This document shows, in pieces, positions 1 to 10,202 of a stretch of 64,000 bases of DNA. The notes beneath the pieces are model-generated. The model was not told the DNA's origin and searched no databases. It was given only the letters and a program-made list of their open reading frames with translations. Location: contig NZ_KI912608.1 in assembly GCF_000519265.1 (NCBI RefSeq), positions 1,793,582 to 1,857,581 of the forward strand. The letters run 5' to 3'. Numbering within the stretch: position 1 is the stretch's first letter; every line of letters starts with the position of its first letter. Origin of the DNA: Desulfonatronum lacustre DSM 10312. Its GTDB lineage: Bacteria > Desulfobacterota > Desulfovibrionia > Desulfovibrionales > Desulfonatronaceae. Position numbers and translations under genes: made by a program.

Positions 1-1
1 A

Positions 2-1285
2 GGCGATTTGGACCTGGGCTGGCTGGGGAAAATCTTCCTCACGGACAGCCAGCTCCTGGCTGGGACGCTCAAGTTGGATTTCCAGCTCAGCGGCACCCTG
101 GACGCCCCGCAACCCGCGGGAAGCATCCTGATCCGCCAAGGGAGCTACCAGCATCTCCTCCAGGGCGTTCTGCTCCAGGACATAGAGGCCGACGCCCAGG
201 TCACGGACAAACGGTTCGAACTGACCTCCCTCTCCGCCACGGACGGCGGCCAAGGTCGCCTGCATGTCACGGGAGGGGTCGATCTCGACCCAGGGCAAAG
301 CTTTCCCTTTCTGTTTTCAGTCCAAATGACCAGCATGAACATCCTGGACAGCCCCATGGTCCAAGCCAGGCTGGCCAATGTCGACCTGGCCGTCTCCGGC
401 TCCACCGCGACCCAGGAGGTCAAGGGCGAAGTGGTCCTGGACCGTGTGGAAATTTTCCTCAAGGATCTGGGCGGCCCCCAGGTGGTGGATCTGCCGGTGG
501 TGGAGACCAACAAACACCATGCCGCTTCAGCGGAACCCGTAACTCCGCCCACCCCCGCCCCGCCCCTCGTCCTGGACCTGGAAGTCCGGTTCCCGGCCCG
601 GGTCTTCGTCCGCGGCCGAGGCCTGGATTCGGAATGGGGCGGCAACCTGCGGATCACCGGCACCGCCGCCCAACCGGTCATTCGCGGAGAGATCAGGCCC
701 CAACGCGGCCGCCTGGATCTGCTGGGCAAACGGTTCACCGTGGCCCCGGAGAGCGTGATCCAATTCACCGGCGGACAGCCTCCCCTGCCCTTCGTCAACC
801 TGACGGCCTATCAAACCCGGCGAGACCCGGACGGAGAGAAAACCTTCACCGTGCACATCAGCGGCGTCCCTCCGGACATTCCGCCCCCGACATTGACCTC
901 CGACCCGCCTCTGCCCCAGGATGAAATCCTGTCCCAGATGCTCTTCGGCCGGTCCCTGTCCCGCATCTCCGCCACCCAGGCCGCCCAGCTGGCCCTGGCG
1001 GCCCGGGAACTGGCCGGTCACGGTTCCGGACTAAACCTGATGGGCACGGCCCGCGATCTGCTCCAGCTCGACGACCTGGACCTGATCTCCGGACAAGCCG
1101 AAGACATGACCCTGCGCGCCGGAAAATACATCCACAACCGCGTCTACCTGCGCCTGGACAGCGACCTGAAAACCGGCGAGGAAACAGCATCCGTGGACGT
1201 GGAACTCACCCCCCGGATCAACCTGGAAAGCACCCTCGGCCCCAAGGGAGGCGGGCTGGGATTGTTTTGGAAGCGGGATTATTGA
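2..1285 (+). CDS. tamB: TamB-like translocation/assembly protein, C-terminal part
   Basis: The reading frame is open at the left window edge, so only the last 427 codons are present. The protein is rich in beta strands with repeated short hydrophobic segments, as in the DUF490 (TamB) C-terminal domain. Near the end it has the conserved run [19 protein letters not shown], typical of that domain, and it finishes with a beta-rich tail. TamB proteins span the periplasm and, with an Omp85 partner, help lipid or outer-membrane protein traffic. The Omp85 partner would be expected upstream, outside the window. The gene stops 80 bases before the malate synthase start. The family call is firm; the exact role is inferred. 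Confidence 0.85.
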   Translation, partial: GDLDLGWLGKIFLTDSQLLAGTLKLDFQLSGTLDAPQPAGSILIRQGSYQHLLQGVLLQDIEADAQVTDKRFELTSLSATDGGQGRLHVTGGVDLDPGQSFPFLFSVQMTSMNILDSPMVQARLANVDLAVSGSTATQEVKGEVVLDRVEIFLKDLGGPQVVDLPVVETNKHHAASAEPVTPPTPAPPLVLDLEVRFPARVFVRGRGLDSEWGGNLRITGTAAQPVIRGEIRPQRGRLDLLGKRFTVAPESVIQFTGGQPPLPFVNLTAYQTRRDPDGEKTFTVHISGVPPDIPPPTLTSDPPLPQDEILSQMLFGRSLSRISATQAAQLALAARELAGHGSGLNLMGTARDLLQLDDLDLISGQAEDMTLRAGKYIHNRVYLRLDSDLKTGEETASVDVELTPRINLESTLGPKGGGLGLFWKRDY

Positions 1286-1365
1286 CCGCGTTCGTTGCAC
1301 GGACCAAGGAAAGACGACGTGGAGTCCGCGAAAAAGAACGAGATACAACTCAAGGGAGGACGATC

Positions 1366-3585
1366 ATGGATTATGTTCAGGCTGGAACATTGCAAATTGC
1401 CAAGCCGTTTTACGACTTCATCGTTCAGGAGGCCGCGCCTGGGACCGGGGTGGAGCCGAAGCACTTCTGGAGCGCCCTGGAGCGAATCGTCCGGGAGTTC
1501 GGACCGCGCAACGCCGCGCTGCTGCGAAAACGCGACACCCTGCAGGCGGCCATCGACCAATGGCACCGCGACCGGCCCGGACAACCCCACGACGCCGCGG
1601 CCTACAAGCAGTTTCTTCTGAATATCGGCTATCTCTTGCCCGAGAGTGAATCTGATGGCCCGGATTTCCAGATCACCACCGAAAACGTGGACCCGGAAAT
1701 CGCCGCTATTGCCGGGCCGCAGCTCGTGGTTCCGGTGACCAACGCCCGGTACGCGGTCAACGCGGTCAACGCCCGCTGGGGCAGCCTGTACGACGCCCTG
1801 TATGGCACTGACGTTGTCGACGAGGATCAGGGCGCGGAAAAAGGGGAGGCCTATAATCCGGTACGCGGGGCCAGGGTCATGGCCGGGGCCGCCGCGTTTC
1901 TGGACCGGGCCGTCCCATTGGCCGCCGGCCGCCACGCCGACGTGGTCCGCTACATGGTCGCCCCAAGCCCATCCACGCCGGAGGGGCGGACCCTGGTCGC
2001 CCTTCTGGAGGACGGCTCCAGGCAGGGGCTAATCCGCCCGGAACAGTTCGTCGGCTTTTTCGGCCCCCTGAACCAGGACGACGAACCAAAATCCGTCATC
2101 CTGCGCAACCACGGTCTGCATCTGGAACTGCGCATCGACCGCACCCACCACATCGGACGGGAAAACAAGGCCGGGGTCTGCGACGTGGTTCTGGAAGCGG
2201 CCCTGACCACCATTCTGGACTTCGAGGACTCCGTGGCCGTGGTGGACGCCGAGGACAAAACCGGAGCCTTTCGCAACCTGCTGGGCCTGCTCAAGGGCGA
2301 CCTGACCGCCAAATTTTCCAAGGGCGGCCGTTTCGTGGAACGCCGGATGCATGAAGACCGGAGCTTCACGGCCCCCGACGGAACCGAACTCCGCCTGCCC
2401 GGACGCAGCCTGATGCTGGTCCGCAACGTGGGCCTGCTGATGACCACGGACATCGTCCTGGACGACCAGGGCCGGGAAATATTCGAAGGCATCCTGGACG
2501 GCCTGACCACGGCCCTGATCTCCCTGCACGATCTCCGGGCTTCCGCCGACAATCCATGGCGAAACAGCCGCCACGGAAGCGTGTACATCGTCAAACCCAA
2601 ACAGCACGGCCCAGAGGAAGTCCAATTCACCCGGGATCTGTTCGCCGCCATCGAGGGCACCCTGGACCTGACCCACAACGCCCTGAAGATCGGGATCATG
2701 GACGAGGAACGCCGGACCACCCTGAACCTCAAGGAGTGCATCCGGGTCGCCCGGGAGCGGGTCATCTTCATCAACACCGGATTCCTGGACCGCACCGGGG
2801 ATGAAATCCACACCAGCATGGAGGCCGGGCCCATGGTCCGCAAGAACGACATGCGCTCCGAGCCGTGGATGACCGCCTATGAGAACTGGAACGTGGACAT
2901 GGGCCTGGCAGCGGGCCTGAGCGGCAAGGCCCAGATCGGCAAGGGCATGTGGGCCAAGCCGGACAAAATGAAGGAAATGGTCGAGGCCAAGATCGGCCAC
3001 CCCCTGTCCGGGGCCAACTGCGCCTGGGTCCCCTCCCCCACCGCCGCCGTCCTGCACGCCTCGCACTATCACCAGGTGGACGTCTTCGCCCAGCAGCGCG
3101 AACTCATGGGCAAGCCGCGGGCCACCCTGGACGACCTGCTCCGACTGCCCCTGCTGGGCGACAAACGTCCCACCCCCGAGGAAATCGAGGAGGAACTGGC
3201 CAACAACGCCCAATCCATCCTGGGCTACGTGGTCCGCTGGGTGAACCAGGGCGTGGGCTGCTCCAAGGTGCCGGACATCTCGGACGTAGGCCTGATGGAA
3301 GACCGGGCCACCCTGCGCATCTCCAGCCAGCACATGGCCAACTGGCTGCGCCACGGCATCTGCACCCGGGATCAGATCCTGGCCGTACTACGCCGCATGG
3401 CCGACGTCGTGGACCGTCAAAACGCCACCGATCCCCAGTACCAGCCCATGGGGCCGAATCACGATCAAAGCATCGCCTTCCAGGCCGCCCGCGACCTGAT
3501 CCTCCTGGGCCGCGAACAACCGAGCGGCTACACGGAACCGATCCTCCACGCCCGACGTAAAGAGGTGAAGGCCGAAACTCATTGA
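1366..3585 (+). CDS. glcB: malate synthase G
   Basis: Condenses glyoxylate with acetyl-CoA to give malate. The product is 739 residues, close to the usual length of the G isoform (about 720). Conserved stretches include [10 protein letters not shown] near residue 353 (active-site Arg region), [15 protein letters not shown] near 470 (metal-binding acidic region), and [12 protein letters not shown] near 550. The ATG at 1366 is chosen because GGGAGG lies seven bases upstream; the frame is open further 5' but has only a weak start there. No isocitrate lyase gene is nearby, so glyoxylate probably comes from glycolate or other oxidation rather than a glyoxylate shunt encoded here. It appears to be a single-gene unit. 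Confidence 0.96.
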   Translation: MDYVQAGTLQIAKPFYDFIVQEAAPGTGVEPKHFWSALERIVREFGPRNAALLRKRDTLQAAIDQWHRDRPGQPHDAAAYKQFLLNIGYLLPESESDGPDFQITTENVDPEIAAIAGPQLVVPVTNARYAVNAVNARWGSLYDALYGTDVVDEDQGAEKGEAYNPVRGARVMAGAAAFLDRAVPLAAGRHADVVRYMVAPSPSTPEGRTLVALLEDGSRQGLIRPEQFVGFFGPLNQDDEPKSVILRNHGLHLELRIDRTHHIGRENKAGVCDVVLEAALTTILDFEDSVAVVDAEDKTGAFRNLLGLLKGDLTAKFSKGGRFVERRMHEDRSFTAPDGTELRLPGRSLMLVRNVGLLMTTDIVLDDQGREIFEGILDGLTTALISLHDLRASADNPWRNSRHGSVYIVKPKQHGPEEVQFTRDLFAAIEGTLDLTHNALKIGIMDEERRTTLNLKECIRVARERVIFINTGFLDRTGDEIHTSMEAGPMVRKNDMRSEPWMTAYENWNVDMGLAAGLSGKAQIGKGMWAKPDKMKEMVEAKIGHPLSGANCAWVPSPTAAVLHASHYHQVDVFAQQRELMGKPRATLDDLLRLPLLGDKRPTPEEIEEELANNAQSILGYVVRWVNQGVGCSKVPDISDVGLMEDRATLRISSQHMANWLRHGICTRDQILAVLRRMADVVDRQNATDPQYQPMGPNHDQSIAFQAARDLILLGREQPSGYTEPILHARRKEVKAETH

Positions 3586-3785
3586 TTTCGAAGCAAGATT
3601 GCCCGGTTCATAGGAACGTTTCCAGTGAGGATGTTCGCCAAGACGGGGAACAGTCGACGTACCTATACCCCTGAAAGGCTTCGAATTCCGAAAAAAATCT
3701 TCGCTGGGCGGGCCGATGATCGTGGTTCCCAAGTGAGGGGACGTCGATTACGTGTGAGATGATCTTTCAGTATTCGTCACTCTTT

Positions 3786-6404
3786 TTACTTCTTCTCCTT
3801 TCCAAGATTGATCCGCCCTCCTCGTTCCGATGTTACCCTGGGCGGAGCGTTTGGTCCTGTCCAGCGGATGGTGACGGCTCCGTGCTTCGCGGTGTTCAGG
3901 AGTGGGACGCTCATGTCTTTCAGGGTTTGATTGATTTCAGGGTGGGGATGATTGAAGCGGTTCAGGAAGCCGGTGCTGACCACAGCGATGTCCGGCCGGA
4001 TCTGGGCGTAGAGTTGGGGGGAGTGGCTGGTGCGGCTACCGTGGTGCGGGATGATCAGCGCTTCGGCGCGCAGGGCGTCGGGCGCGTCGGTCAGAGATTG
4101 AAGTAGAGCGGCGATGGACGGCTGTTCGATGTCTCCGGGAAGCAGGGCCAGGGGGCGGTCGTGCCAGACCAGGCGCAGGACCAGCGACGCATCGTTCTGG
4201 TTGTCCGCGGTCAGCCAGTCGGTGTCTGGATGGAGGACCTCCAGGACGACGCCTTTGCCCAGGTCGATCACGTCGCCCTTGCTCCAGACGGTCTCCGGGA
4301 TGGCGCGGCGGTTCAGGGTTTCATGCAGGATACTTCCGTCTCGGCCTTCGGGGCCGCGGCCCTGGGAGGCGAATTTCCGGACCCGAAAGTGATCCAGGGG
4401 ATAGAACAGGCCCCGGTAGTGATCGAAATGGGCGTGGCTGAGGGCGATGCCGGTCAGCCGGGGCGGGCGGCCGTGGGTCAGGGTCGGGGTGATGATGTTG
4501 CGGCCCAGGTCGTAGTCCCAGGACCAGAACCCTCCTCCGTCCACCAGCCAGCGCGACCCGCCGGGCAGTTCCAGGAGCACGGCCTGCCCCTGGCTGACGT
4601 CCAGCAGGCGCAGGGTGATCTGGGAGCGCTGGTTGGACAGGATGGTGGTCAGTCCGGGCAGGACGAGCAGGGCCACGGCCAGGAACACGGTCGCGGGCCT
4701 GAGGCTTTGCGGGGAGCGCCACCAGGCGGCCACGGCCAGGAGCAGCATCCAGTAGCCCAGAATCTGGGGCCAGAGAGGCCGCAGCGCAATGCTCGCCTTC
4801 AGCCAGCCAGCCTGGTCCAGGGCGGCCAACCCGCCGACCATCGTTTCCAGGATGCCGCCGGCCAGGCTGAGCAGCGGCGGAGCCATGGGGGCGGTCCATG
4901 GGGTGAGCAGGGCCAGCAGGCCGGTCAGTCCCAGGGGAAAGACCGCCAGGCCGAGCAGGGGCAGCCAAAGCATGTTCAGATACAGATGCGGACTGATCCG
5001 ACCGAAGTACCAGGCTTGCAGGGGCAGCAGGGCCAGGGTGGCCACGGTGCTCACGGCCAGGATGCCCAGGCCCGCGGCCAGGGGCTTTTGCCACCAGGGC
5101 CGCTGGGTGAACCGCAGGGCCTCCCGGCCCAGGGGCCAGACCAGGGCCAACCCGGCCACGGCCAGGGCGGAGAGCTGCAGGCGCAGGTCAAAAACGGCCA
5201 GGGGGGACAGGGCCAGGATGATCAACAGGGCCAGGAACAGTCCGTCCAGCAGCACCCGTTGGCGGTTCAGAAGCAGCAGCAAACCCCAGGAGCCGAACAT
5301 CAGGGCCGCCCGGAGCAGGGAGGGTACGGCCTGCCCCAGCCAGAGATATCCCAGGACCAAGGGTACGCTCAGGAGCACGGCCAGCTTGGGGCGGGGCAGG
5401 CGCAGATAGATTTGGGGCCGGACCCAGCCCAGTACCGTGGCCCCCAGCCATCCCAACCCGACCACGAACCCCAGGTGCATTCCGGACAAGGCCAGGCTGT
5501 GGGCCAGGGACGCCCGTTGGACCAGGTCCATGGTCTCGGGGGCGAGCAGGGAACGGTCGCCCATGAGCAGGGCCAGGAGCATGGCCTGGCCCTGACCGGC
5601 AGGCGTGCTGGAGATCAGCTTTTCCCTGAGTTGACGGCGGTATTCCCAGGCCGGGCCGGCCGCGCCGGAATAGACGGGGGCCGTGTTGGCCTCCCGGGAA
5701 TAGGCACGGTGAAAGATGCCTTGGCGCGCCCAATAGTCTTCGCTGCGGTTCATCCCCGGATTGGCCATGCCCTGGATGGGGCGAATGCGCAGCGCCACCC
5801 GGACCTCCCGGCCGGGGCTGGGAACATCCGGCGGACTCTGCCAGTTCCAGAGCAGTTTGCCGCCCAGGGCACGCGGGGTTGTTTCGCTGGAATTCTCCGT
5901 GGGGTGAATCCGCACGTCCCGCAGGATGATCTGGAAATGGTCGCCTGGACGGGGGCGAACCTCGTCCACGTGCGCCGTGATGGTGGTCGGCTTCCGGTGG
6001 TTGATTTCAGGGAGATCGGCTGGCGGAGGAACGGGGTGGAGCAGGTGGACGGTGGCCACGCCGAGAGCAAAGGCCAGGAGCGGGGGAGCCGCAGTGCGAA
6101 TGTTCTTCCACCAGGGTGGTTGTCGCCCCGGGGAAAAGGCGGATGGGTCAGGCGGAGGGAGATGTGGTCGAGTCGTTCCAGGCGGACGGCTCCATGAACA
6201 GAGCAGCGCCGTCAAGTAGAGGAGCAGGGCCGTGGTCCCCGGCACGGGCCATTCCCAGGCCAGCATGCCCAGAATCCAGGCGCAAAGCAGGTGCTGCCAG
6301 GGAAGCAGGCCGGGCCAGAGAGGGTGGGCCGGGAACTCCGGAGGCGTGATCTCCGATACGTTGGCCTCCGTTTTGTCCCGAGAAGGAGGTGGATCCCGAT
6401 GCAT
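3786..6404 (-). CDS. comEC: ComEC/Rec2-family DNA internalization protein
   Basis: A protein of 872 residues with the three parts of ComEC. First come N-terminal membrane helices and a DUF4131-like periplasmic segment. Then there is a competence domain with many hydrophobic helices (about residues 240-560), containing SLAHSLALSGMHLGFVVG. Last is a C-terminal metallo-beta-lactamase domain with the metal motif SHAHFDH near residue 655 and IIPHHGS downstream. ComEC forms the inner-membrane channel for single-stranded DNA uptake. The ATG at 6404 has CGGAGG upstream. No other competence genes are in the window, so activity in natural transformation is inferred from family only. Confidence 0.95.
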   Translation of the reverse strand: MHRDPPPSRDKTEANVSEITPPEFPAHPLWPGLLPWQHLLCAWILGMLAWEWPVPGTTALLLYLTALLCSWSRPPGTTRPHLPPPDPSAFSPGRQPPWWKNIRTAAPPLLAFALGVATVHLLHPVPPPADLPEINHRKPTTITAHVDEVRPRPGDHFQIILRDVRIHPTENSSETTPRALGGKLLWNWQSPPDVPSPGREVRVALRIRPIQGMANPGMNRSEDYWARQGIFHRAYSREANTAPVYSGAAGPAWEYRRQLREKLISSTPAGQGQAMLLALLMGDRSLLAPETMDLVQRASLAHSLALSGMHLGFVVGLGWLGATVLGWVRPQIYLRLPRPKLAVLLSVPLVLGYLWLGQAVPSLLRAALMFGSWGLLLLLNRQRVLLDGLFLALLIILALSPLAVFDLRLQLSALAVAGLALVWPLGREALRFTQRPWWQKPLAAGLGILAVSTVATLALLPLQAWYFGRISPHLYLNMLWLPLLGLAVFPLGLTGLLALLTPWTAPMAPPLLSLAGGILETMVGGLAALDQAGWLKASIALRPLWPQILGYWMLLLAVAAWWRSPQSLRPATVFLAVALLVLPGLTTILSNQRSQITLRLLDVSQGQAVLLELPGGSRWLVDGGGFWSWDYDLGRNIITPTLTHGRPPRLTGIALSHAHFDHYRGLFYPLDHFRVRKFASQGRGPEGRDGSILHETLNRRAIPETVWSKGDVIDLGKGVVLEVLHPDTDWLTADNQNDASLVLRLVWHDRPLALLPGDIEQPSIAALLQSLTDAPDALRAEALIIPHHGSRTSHSPQLYAQIRPDIAVVSTGFLNRFNHPHPEINQTLKDMSVPLLNTAKHGAVTIRWTGPNAPPRVTSERGGRINLGKEKK

Positions 6405-6450
6405 GCTCAGGCCTCCGGGTGCTCCTCATTTCATCACATGTCGTATCTAC

Positions 6451-6602
6451 TCAGCACACTTTGTGTCCGCCCTTGCTCCGGCAATCGGGGTCGGGGTCGG
6501 TATCTGTATCGGTATCGAAACAGGAAAAATATTGAACGCTTCCCATTGTTTTCGATCCCGATCCCGATTCCGACCCCGACAACAGCATTACTTTGTGCTG
6601 AA
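6451..6602. repeat. hexamer-type palindromic intergenic element, copy A
   Basis: Two arms, 6490-6520 and 6550-6580, are imperfect inverted repeats (27 of 31 positions match) built from degenerate GGTATC/GATCGG hexamers. They face each other across a 29-base loop. Outer inverted pieces (TCAGCACA at 6451 and TGTGCTGA at 6595) enclose them. The element fills the gap between comEC and the 3' end of cobT. Related elements occur near 25.3 and 59.6 kb, with a half copy at 52.3 kb. This copy is the most diverged of the three full ones, with GGTATC replacing the AAATCG of the others. Confidence 0.7.
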
Positions 6603-6642
6603 TAGTTACCCACATGTCTTCCTTATCGTCCGGGAAATCCGG

Positions 6643-7770
6643 CTACGAGGCCGAGCTGACCCCGGCGTCCGAGAAGCTGGCCATTTCGTTGAGCATGGCC
6701 GCGGCGGCGCGGAGCACGGGGATGGCCAGGGCGGCACCTGTGCCCTCGCCCAGGCGCATGCCCAAATCCAGGATCGGGCGGGCCTGGAGTTGGTCCAGGA
6801 TGATGCGGTGGCCGGGTTCGGCCGAGCCGTGGGCGAAAAAGGCGTAGTCCGCCACATGAGGCTGGATCTTCCAGGCCGCGACGTAGGCCGCCGTGGAGAT
6901 GAAGCCGTCCACCACCACGGCCAGCTTGCGCTTGGCGCAACCCAGGATCAATCCGGTGAGACAGGCGATTTCCAGACCGCCCAGGGCCGCCAGGGTGCGC
7001 AAGGGGGCCGCGGGGGGCAGGGCGTTGCTGTTGACGGACAGTGCCCGGGCGATAACTTCGGCCTTGTAGCGGACTTCGCGGGCCGACAAACCGGTGCCCG
7101 GCCCGGTGATTCGTTCCGGCGCGCATCCCAGGTAGGCGCAGTAAAGGGCCGTGGCCGCGGTGGTGTTGGCGATGCCCATTTCGCCGGTACCCACGGCGAG
7201 CACCCCTTCTTCGGCGGCTTGCTCGGCCAAGGAGATGCCCGCGGCAACTGCCTCGGCGCATTCCGCTTCGGTCATGGCCGATCCCATGCTGAAATCCGCG
7301 GTTCCGGGTTTGATCTTGCGGCGCAGGAGCATGGCGGAGTCCGGAACATCGGCGGTGAAGTCGTCGTGGGCCACGCCCACGTCCACGACTCGTAGTTCCA
7401 CTCCGGCGGCGCGGGTCAGGACGTTCACGGCCGCGCCGCCCCCAAGGAAGTTGCGGACCATCTGGGCCGTGACCTCCGAAGGGAACTTGCTGACGCCCTG
7501 GGCCGCGACGCCGTGATCCGCGGCGCAGGTGTAGATGCGGGACGGGTCGACCTTGGGGGCCGGACCGCGACCGGCATCGCGGCTGATCAGGGCCAAGTGC
7601 AAGGCCAATTCCTCCAACCGACCCAGACTGCCCTGGGGTTTGGTCAGGTCGTCCAGCCGGGCCTGGATGGCGGATGTCGCAGAGCGGTCCAGGGGAGTGA
7701 CGGCCTGGACGCAGTCTTGGAGCAGGCTGGTCGCGGACGATGCGTTGGGGAGTGAAGTGGGCTGGTTCAT
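6643..7770 (-). CDS. cobT: nicotinate-nucleotide--dimethylbenzimidazole phosphoribosyltransferase
   Basis: Makes alpha-ribazole phosphate for the lower ligand of cobalamin. The product is 375 residues. Recognisable parts are LDDLTKPQGSLGRLEELA near the N-terminus, KPGTADFSMGSAMT and GEMGIANTTAATALY in the middle, and RLGEGTGAALA near residue 340, which carries the catalytic glutamate of the family. Its ATG overlaps the stop of the upstream pfkA gene as ATGA, implying translational coupling. The longer open frame upstream is inside pfkA and is not used. B12 chemistry also appears at the cobB-like gene at 18.5 kb, but that copy sits with dsr genes. Confidence 0.95.
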   Translation of the reverse strand: MNQPTSLPNASSATSLLQDCVQAVTPLDRSATSAIQARLDDLTKPQGSLGRLEELALHLALISRDAGRGPAPKVDPSRIYTCAADHGVAAQGVSKFPSEVTAQMVRNFLGGGAAVNVLTRAAGVELRVVDVGVAHDDFTADVPDSAMLLRRKIKPGTADFSMGSAMTEAECAEAVAAGISLAEQAAEEGVLAVGTGEMGIANTTAATALYCAYLGCAPERITGPGTGLSAREVRYKAEVIARALSVNSNALPPAAPLRTLAALGGLEIACLTGLILGCAKRKLAVVVDGFISTAAYVAAWKIQPHVADYAFFAHGSAEPGHRIILDQLQARPILDLGMRLGEGTGAALAIPVLRAAAAMLNEMASFSDAGVSSAS

Positions 7771-9140
7771 GACTGGAAGTCCAGTTTGCAAGTCGCGCCC
7801 TGAGGATAGTCCGTCGGGGGCGTTTTCATGTGTACAGGTTGACCGGTGGATTGGAGCACGGCCTGCCAGTAGTTGCTGACCGTGTTGATCTTCTTGCGCT
7901 TTCCAGCCACCAGGCTGAGCGGCAGATGGATGTAATGGCCGTGCAGTTTGCTGACCACCATCCCGGTTTTGCCGGCCATGGCCGCATGCACGGCGTTCTG
8001 GCCCAGGAATCCGCAATAAACCCGGTCGTTGGCATTGGCCGGGACCGAGCGGATGATGTAGCTGGGATCGATGAACTTCAGGGTGTAATCCATGTCCTTG
8101 GATTTGAAGTAGGAGTCGATTTCTCGTCGTAACAGACCGCAGATGTCCCGCAATACAGGGTTGCCCGAGGCGTCGGTCTGGCTGGAAGCGGCCAGGAGGT
8201 CCTGTCCCGCCCCTTCGGCAACCACCACCACGGCGTGCCCGCGGCGACGGATGCGGTCGTCCAGGGCCTGTAAAAAGCCGTTGGGGCCGTGGATTTCGAA
8301 GGAGTCCTCCGGGATCAGAACGAAGTTGACGTCTTTCAGGGCCAGCGTGGCCTGGGCCGCGATGAACCCGGACTCCCGGCCCATCAGCTTGACCATGCCG
8401 ATGCCGTTGGGAGCTCCCAGGGCCTCGGTGTGGGCGCAACGAATGGATTCAGTGGCCTTTTCCACGGCGGTGTCGAAGCCGAAGGAACGGGGGACGAAGT
8501 TGATGTCGTTGTCTATTGTCTTGGGAATGCCGATCACGGAGAGCTTAAGCCCGCGTTTGGCGACTTCCTCCTGGATTACCAGGGTGGCCTGCATGGTCCC
8601 GTCGCCGCCGATCAGAAAAAGGACGCTGACGTTCATCCGCTCCAGGGCGTCGACGATTTCCTCCGGCGACTGGGGGCCGCGGGAGGAGGAAAGAATGGTT
8701 CCCCCGAACTCATGGATACTGGCGACCTTGTCCGGAGTGAGTTCCACCAACTGGTGGCCGTAAGACGGGATGAAGCCCTGCAAACCGTAGCGAATGCCCA
8801 GGGTGGAGGCCACGCCGTAGCTGTGGTGGGCGGTCATGACCAGGGCGCGGATGACGTCGTTGATGCCCGGGCAAAGGCCGCCGCAGGTGACGATGGCGCA
8901 TTTGGTCTTCGGGGGGTCGAAGTAGAGGTTGCCCCGGGGGCCGGCGGGCTCGAAATCGTAAGTCTTCGTGCCGTTGGTGCCGGTCTCGCCCTCTTCGTTG
9001 GTTACGAAAAGCTGAACCCGCTGGTCTTCATTGATGAACAGGGCGCACTCCATGCGGGAGCGGACCTTGGCCGGTCCCAGGTTGGGAATGGCGGTGGAAA
9101 TATCGTCTTCCATATGCATACTTATTTGCGTGTCGCTCAT
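7767..9140 (-). CDS. pfkA: ATP-dependent 6-phosphofructokinase
   Basis: Phosphorylates fructose 6-phosphate. The protein is 457 residues, the longer clade of the PfkA superfamily, with about 70 extra N-terminal residues compared with E. coli PfkA. It has GLCPGINDVIR, the nucleotide loop GGDGTMQ near residue 178, and PKTIDNDI near 208 with the catalytic Asp. The glycine after GGD (instead of Asp) together with Lys in PKT favours ATP rather than pyrophosphate as donor. The ATG at 9140 has CCGGAGGA about eight bases upstream. It is the first gene of a two-gene unit with cobT. Confidence 0.93.
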   Translation of the reverse strand: MSDTQISMHMEDDISTAIPNLGPAKVRSRMECALFINEDQRVQLFVTNEEGETGTNGTKTYDFEPAGPRGNLYFDPPKTKCAIVTCGGLCPGINDVIRALVMTAHHSYGVASTLGIRYGLQGFIPSYGHQLVELTPDKVASIHEFGGTILSSSRGPQSPEEIVDALERMNVSVLFLIGGDGTMQATLVIQEEVAKRGLKLSVIGIPKTIDNDINFVPRSFGFDTAVEKATESIRCAHTEALGAPNGIGMVKLMGRESGFIAAQATLALKDVNFVLIPEDSFEIHGPNGFLQALDDRIRRRGHAVVVVAEGAGQDLLAASSQTDASGNPVLRDICGLLRREIDSYFKSKDMDYTLKFIDPSYIIRSVPANANDRVYCGFLGQNAVHAAMAGKTGMVVSKLHGHYIHLPLSLVAGKRKKINTVSNYWQAVLQSTGQPVHMKTPPTDYPQGATCKLDFQS

Positions 9141-9617
9141 GGTGTCCTCCGGAGTCGCAACGTGTTCGGGGAAAGGATTTTCGCCGAACACGCCGGACAC
9201 AGATTGGTGTAATGGCAAGAAATGAGCCGCACTATGAAGCAAAGCGCCTCGAATGGCAAACCAACTTGAATTCGTTTCACCACTCCCTTTGAGGTCGGCG
9301 GCTTGGGCTCCATGTGAGACGATATTGTCACGCAGGGCACCTTGACACAAATTTCTCAATCAGATACTCGCTTTCTGAATCGAGAATACACGGACAACAG
9401 CGTTTTTGTTCAAAAAAAGTATTACTCAACCATGGCACGGGGGATCGTCTCCCGTTCTTTTTGGTTTTTCAATGGCCTGGGCGGGCTTACTTCGGGCAGG
9501 GCGTCTTAGAACGTTCTCAATCCTTGAACAAAGCTCGCCTCGGTCGAATATCAAGAAGTTTTCGCGTGAGCATGCGCTTTTTTTCATTAACCTGATACCG
9601 ACACTCCGGCCGAATCC
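9141..9617. other. divergent intergenic region before the dsrMKJOP operon
   Basis: This 477-base gap separates pfkA (leftward) from the RsbRD_N gene and dsrMKJOP (rightward). On the plus strand it has TTGACA at 9342-9347 with a weak GATACT 15 bases later, an intrinsic-terminator-like hairpin at 9437-9462, a perfect ten-base palindrome AGAACGTTCT at 9508-9517, and a second possible -35 (TTGAAC, 9524-9529) with an A/T-rich stretch 17 bases on. No open frame with coding character is visible. The order promoter-terminator-promoter suggests a leader or small transcript, which is inference. Confidence 0.5.
9437..9462 (+). terminator. orphan intrinsic terminator or attenuator
   Basis: ACGGGGGA (9437-9444) pairs with TCTCCCGT (9448-9455) around a TCG loop with one G-T wobble, followed by TTCTTTTT. 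The T-run is only on the plus strand, so it would stop rightward transcripts. No gene lies just upstream in that direction. Confidence 0.55.
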
Positions 9618-10142
9618 ATGACCAACGACATAATTGAACTTCTCAAGGAAAATCGAAGCATGCTGGTCGAGCGTTGGACGGCTGCGACCCTGCATACCTA
9701 TCCTTCCGAAAGCGCCCGCTTCTATTCCAAGGAAAATGATCAGTTTCTCAATCCCGTGGGCCACGCCATGAGCAAGGGGCTGTCCGAGATTTTGGACGCC
9801 ATGCTGACCGGACTGGATGTCCAACAGATCCGTCCAATGTTGGACAGCATGGTCCGCATCCGGGCCGTTCAGGGGTTCGCTCCTTCCAACTCCCTGGCCT
9901 TTTTGCTCTTCGTCAAAAAAATCATCCGCGACGAGCTTGGCTCGGAGATTCAGTCCAAGGGCCTGGAAAAGCAGCTCGCGGCCTTTGAGGAGCGGGTCGA
10001 CGGCGTTTTGTTGGTGGCCTTCGACGTCTACGCTCAATGCCGCCAGACGTTGTCCGACATCAAAAACAGCGAGTTCATCAACCGGCATACCCAGCTTTTG
10101 AAGCGGGCCAACCTGATGAGTGAGGAAACCCGTCTTGCCTGA
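9618..10142 (+). CDS. RsbRD N-terminal-domain protein preceding dsrMKJOP
   Basis: A 174-residue soluble all-helical protein matching the RsbRD_N type (N-terminal non-heme-globin-like domain of RsbR-family co-antagonists). Key stretches are LLKENRSMLVERWTAATL at the start and ARFYSKENDQFLNPVGHAM after it. It lacks the STAS domain that follows in RsbR proteins. It lies 60 bases before dsrM on the same strand, and similar proteins are known next to dsrM in other sulfate reducers. A sensory or assembly role for the Dsr membrane complex is inferred from that position. No strong ribosome site is visible before the ATG. Confidence 0.75.
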   Translation: MTNDIIELLKENRSMLVERWTAATLHTYPSESARFYSKENDQFLNPVGHAMSKGLSEILDAMLTGLDVQQIRPMLDSMVRIRAVQGFAPSNSLAFLLFVKKIIRDELGSEIQSKGLEKQLAAFEERVDGVLLVAFDVYAQCRQTLSDIKNSEFINRHTQLLKRANLMSEETRLA

Positions 10143-10202
10143 CGGGGTGGACGACCATTCAACGCAACCACTGGAGCATCAACAGCAAAGCGAGGTAGGG
10201 AA

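Noticed and set aside
8-1285. TTG at position 8 as the true start of the TamB gene
   Set aside because: The frame is open to the window edge and the protein is only the C-terminal part of the family.
4161-6197. Long plus-strand frame of 678 codons
   Set aside because: Gln/Gly-rich shadow of comEC on the opposite strand, with no family features.
6490-6580. Hexamer arrays as a CRISPR array
   Set aside because: Units are only six bases with no spacers, and the arms are inverted rather than direct.
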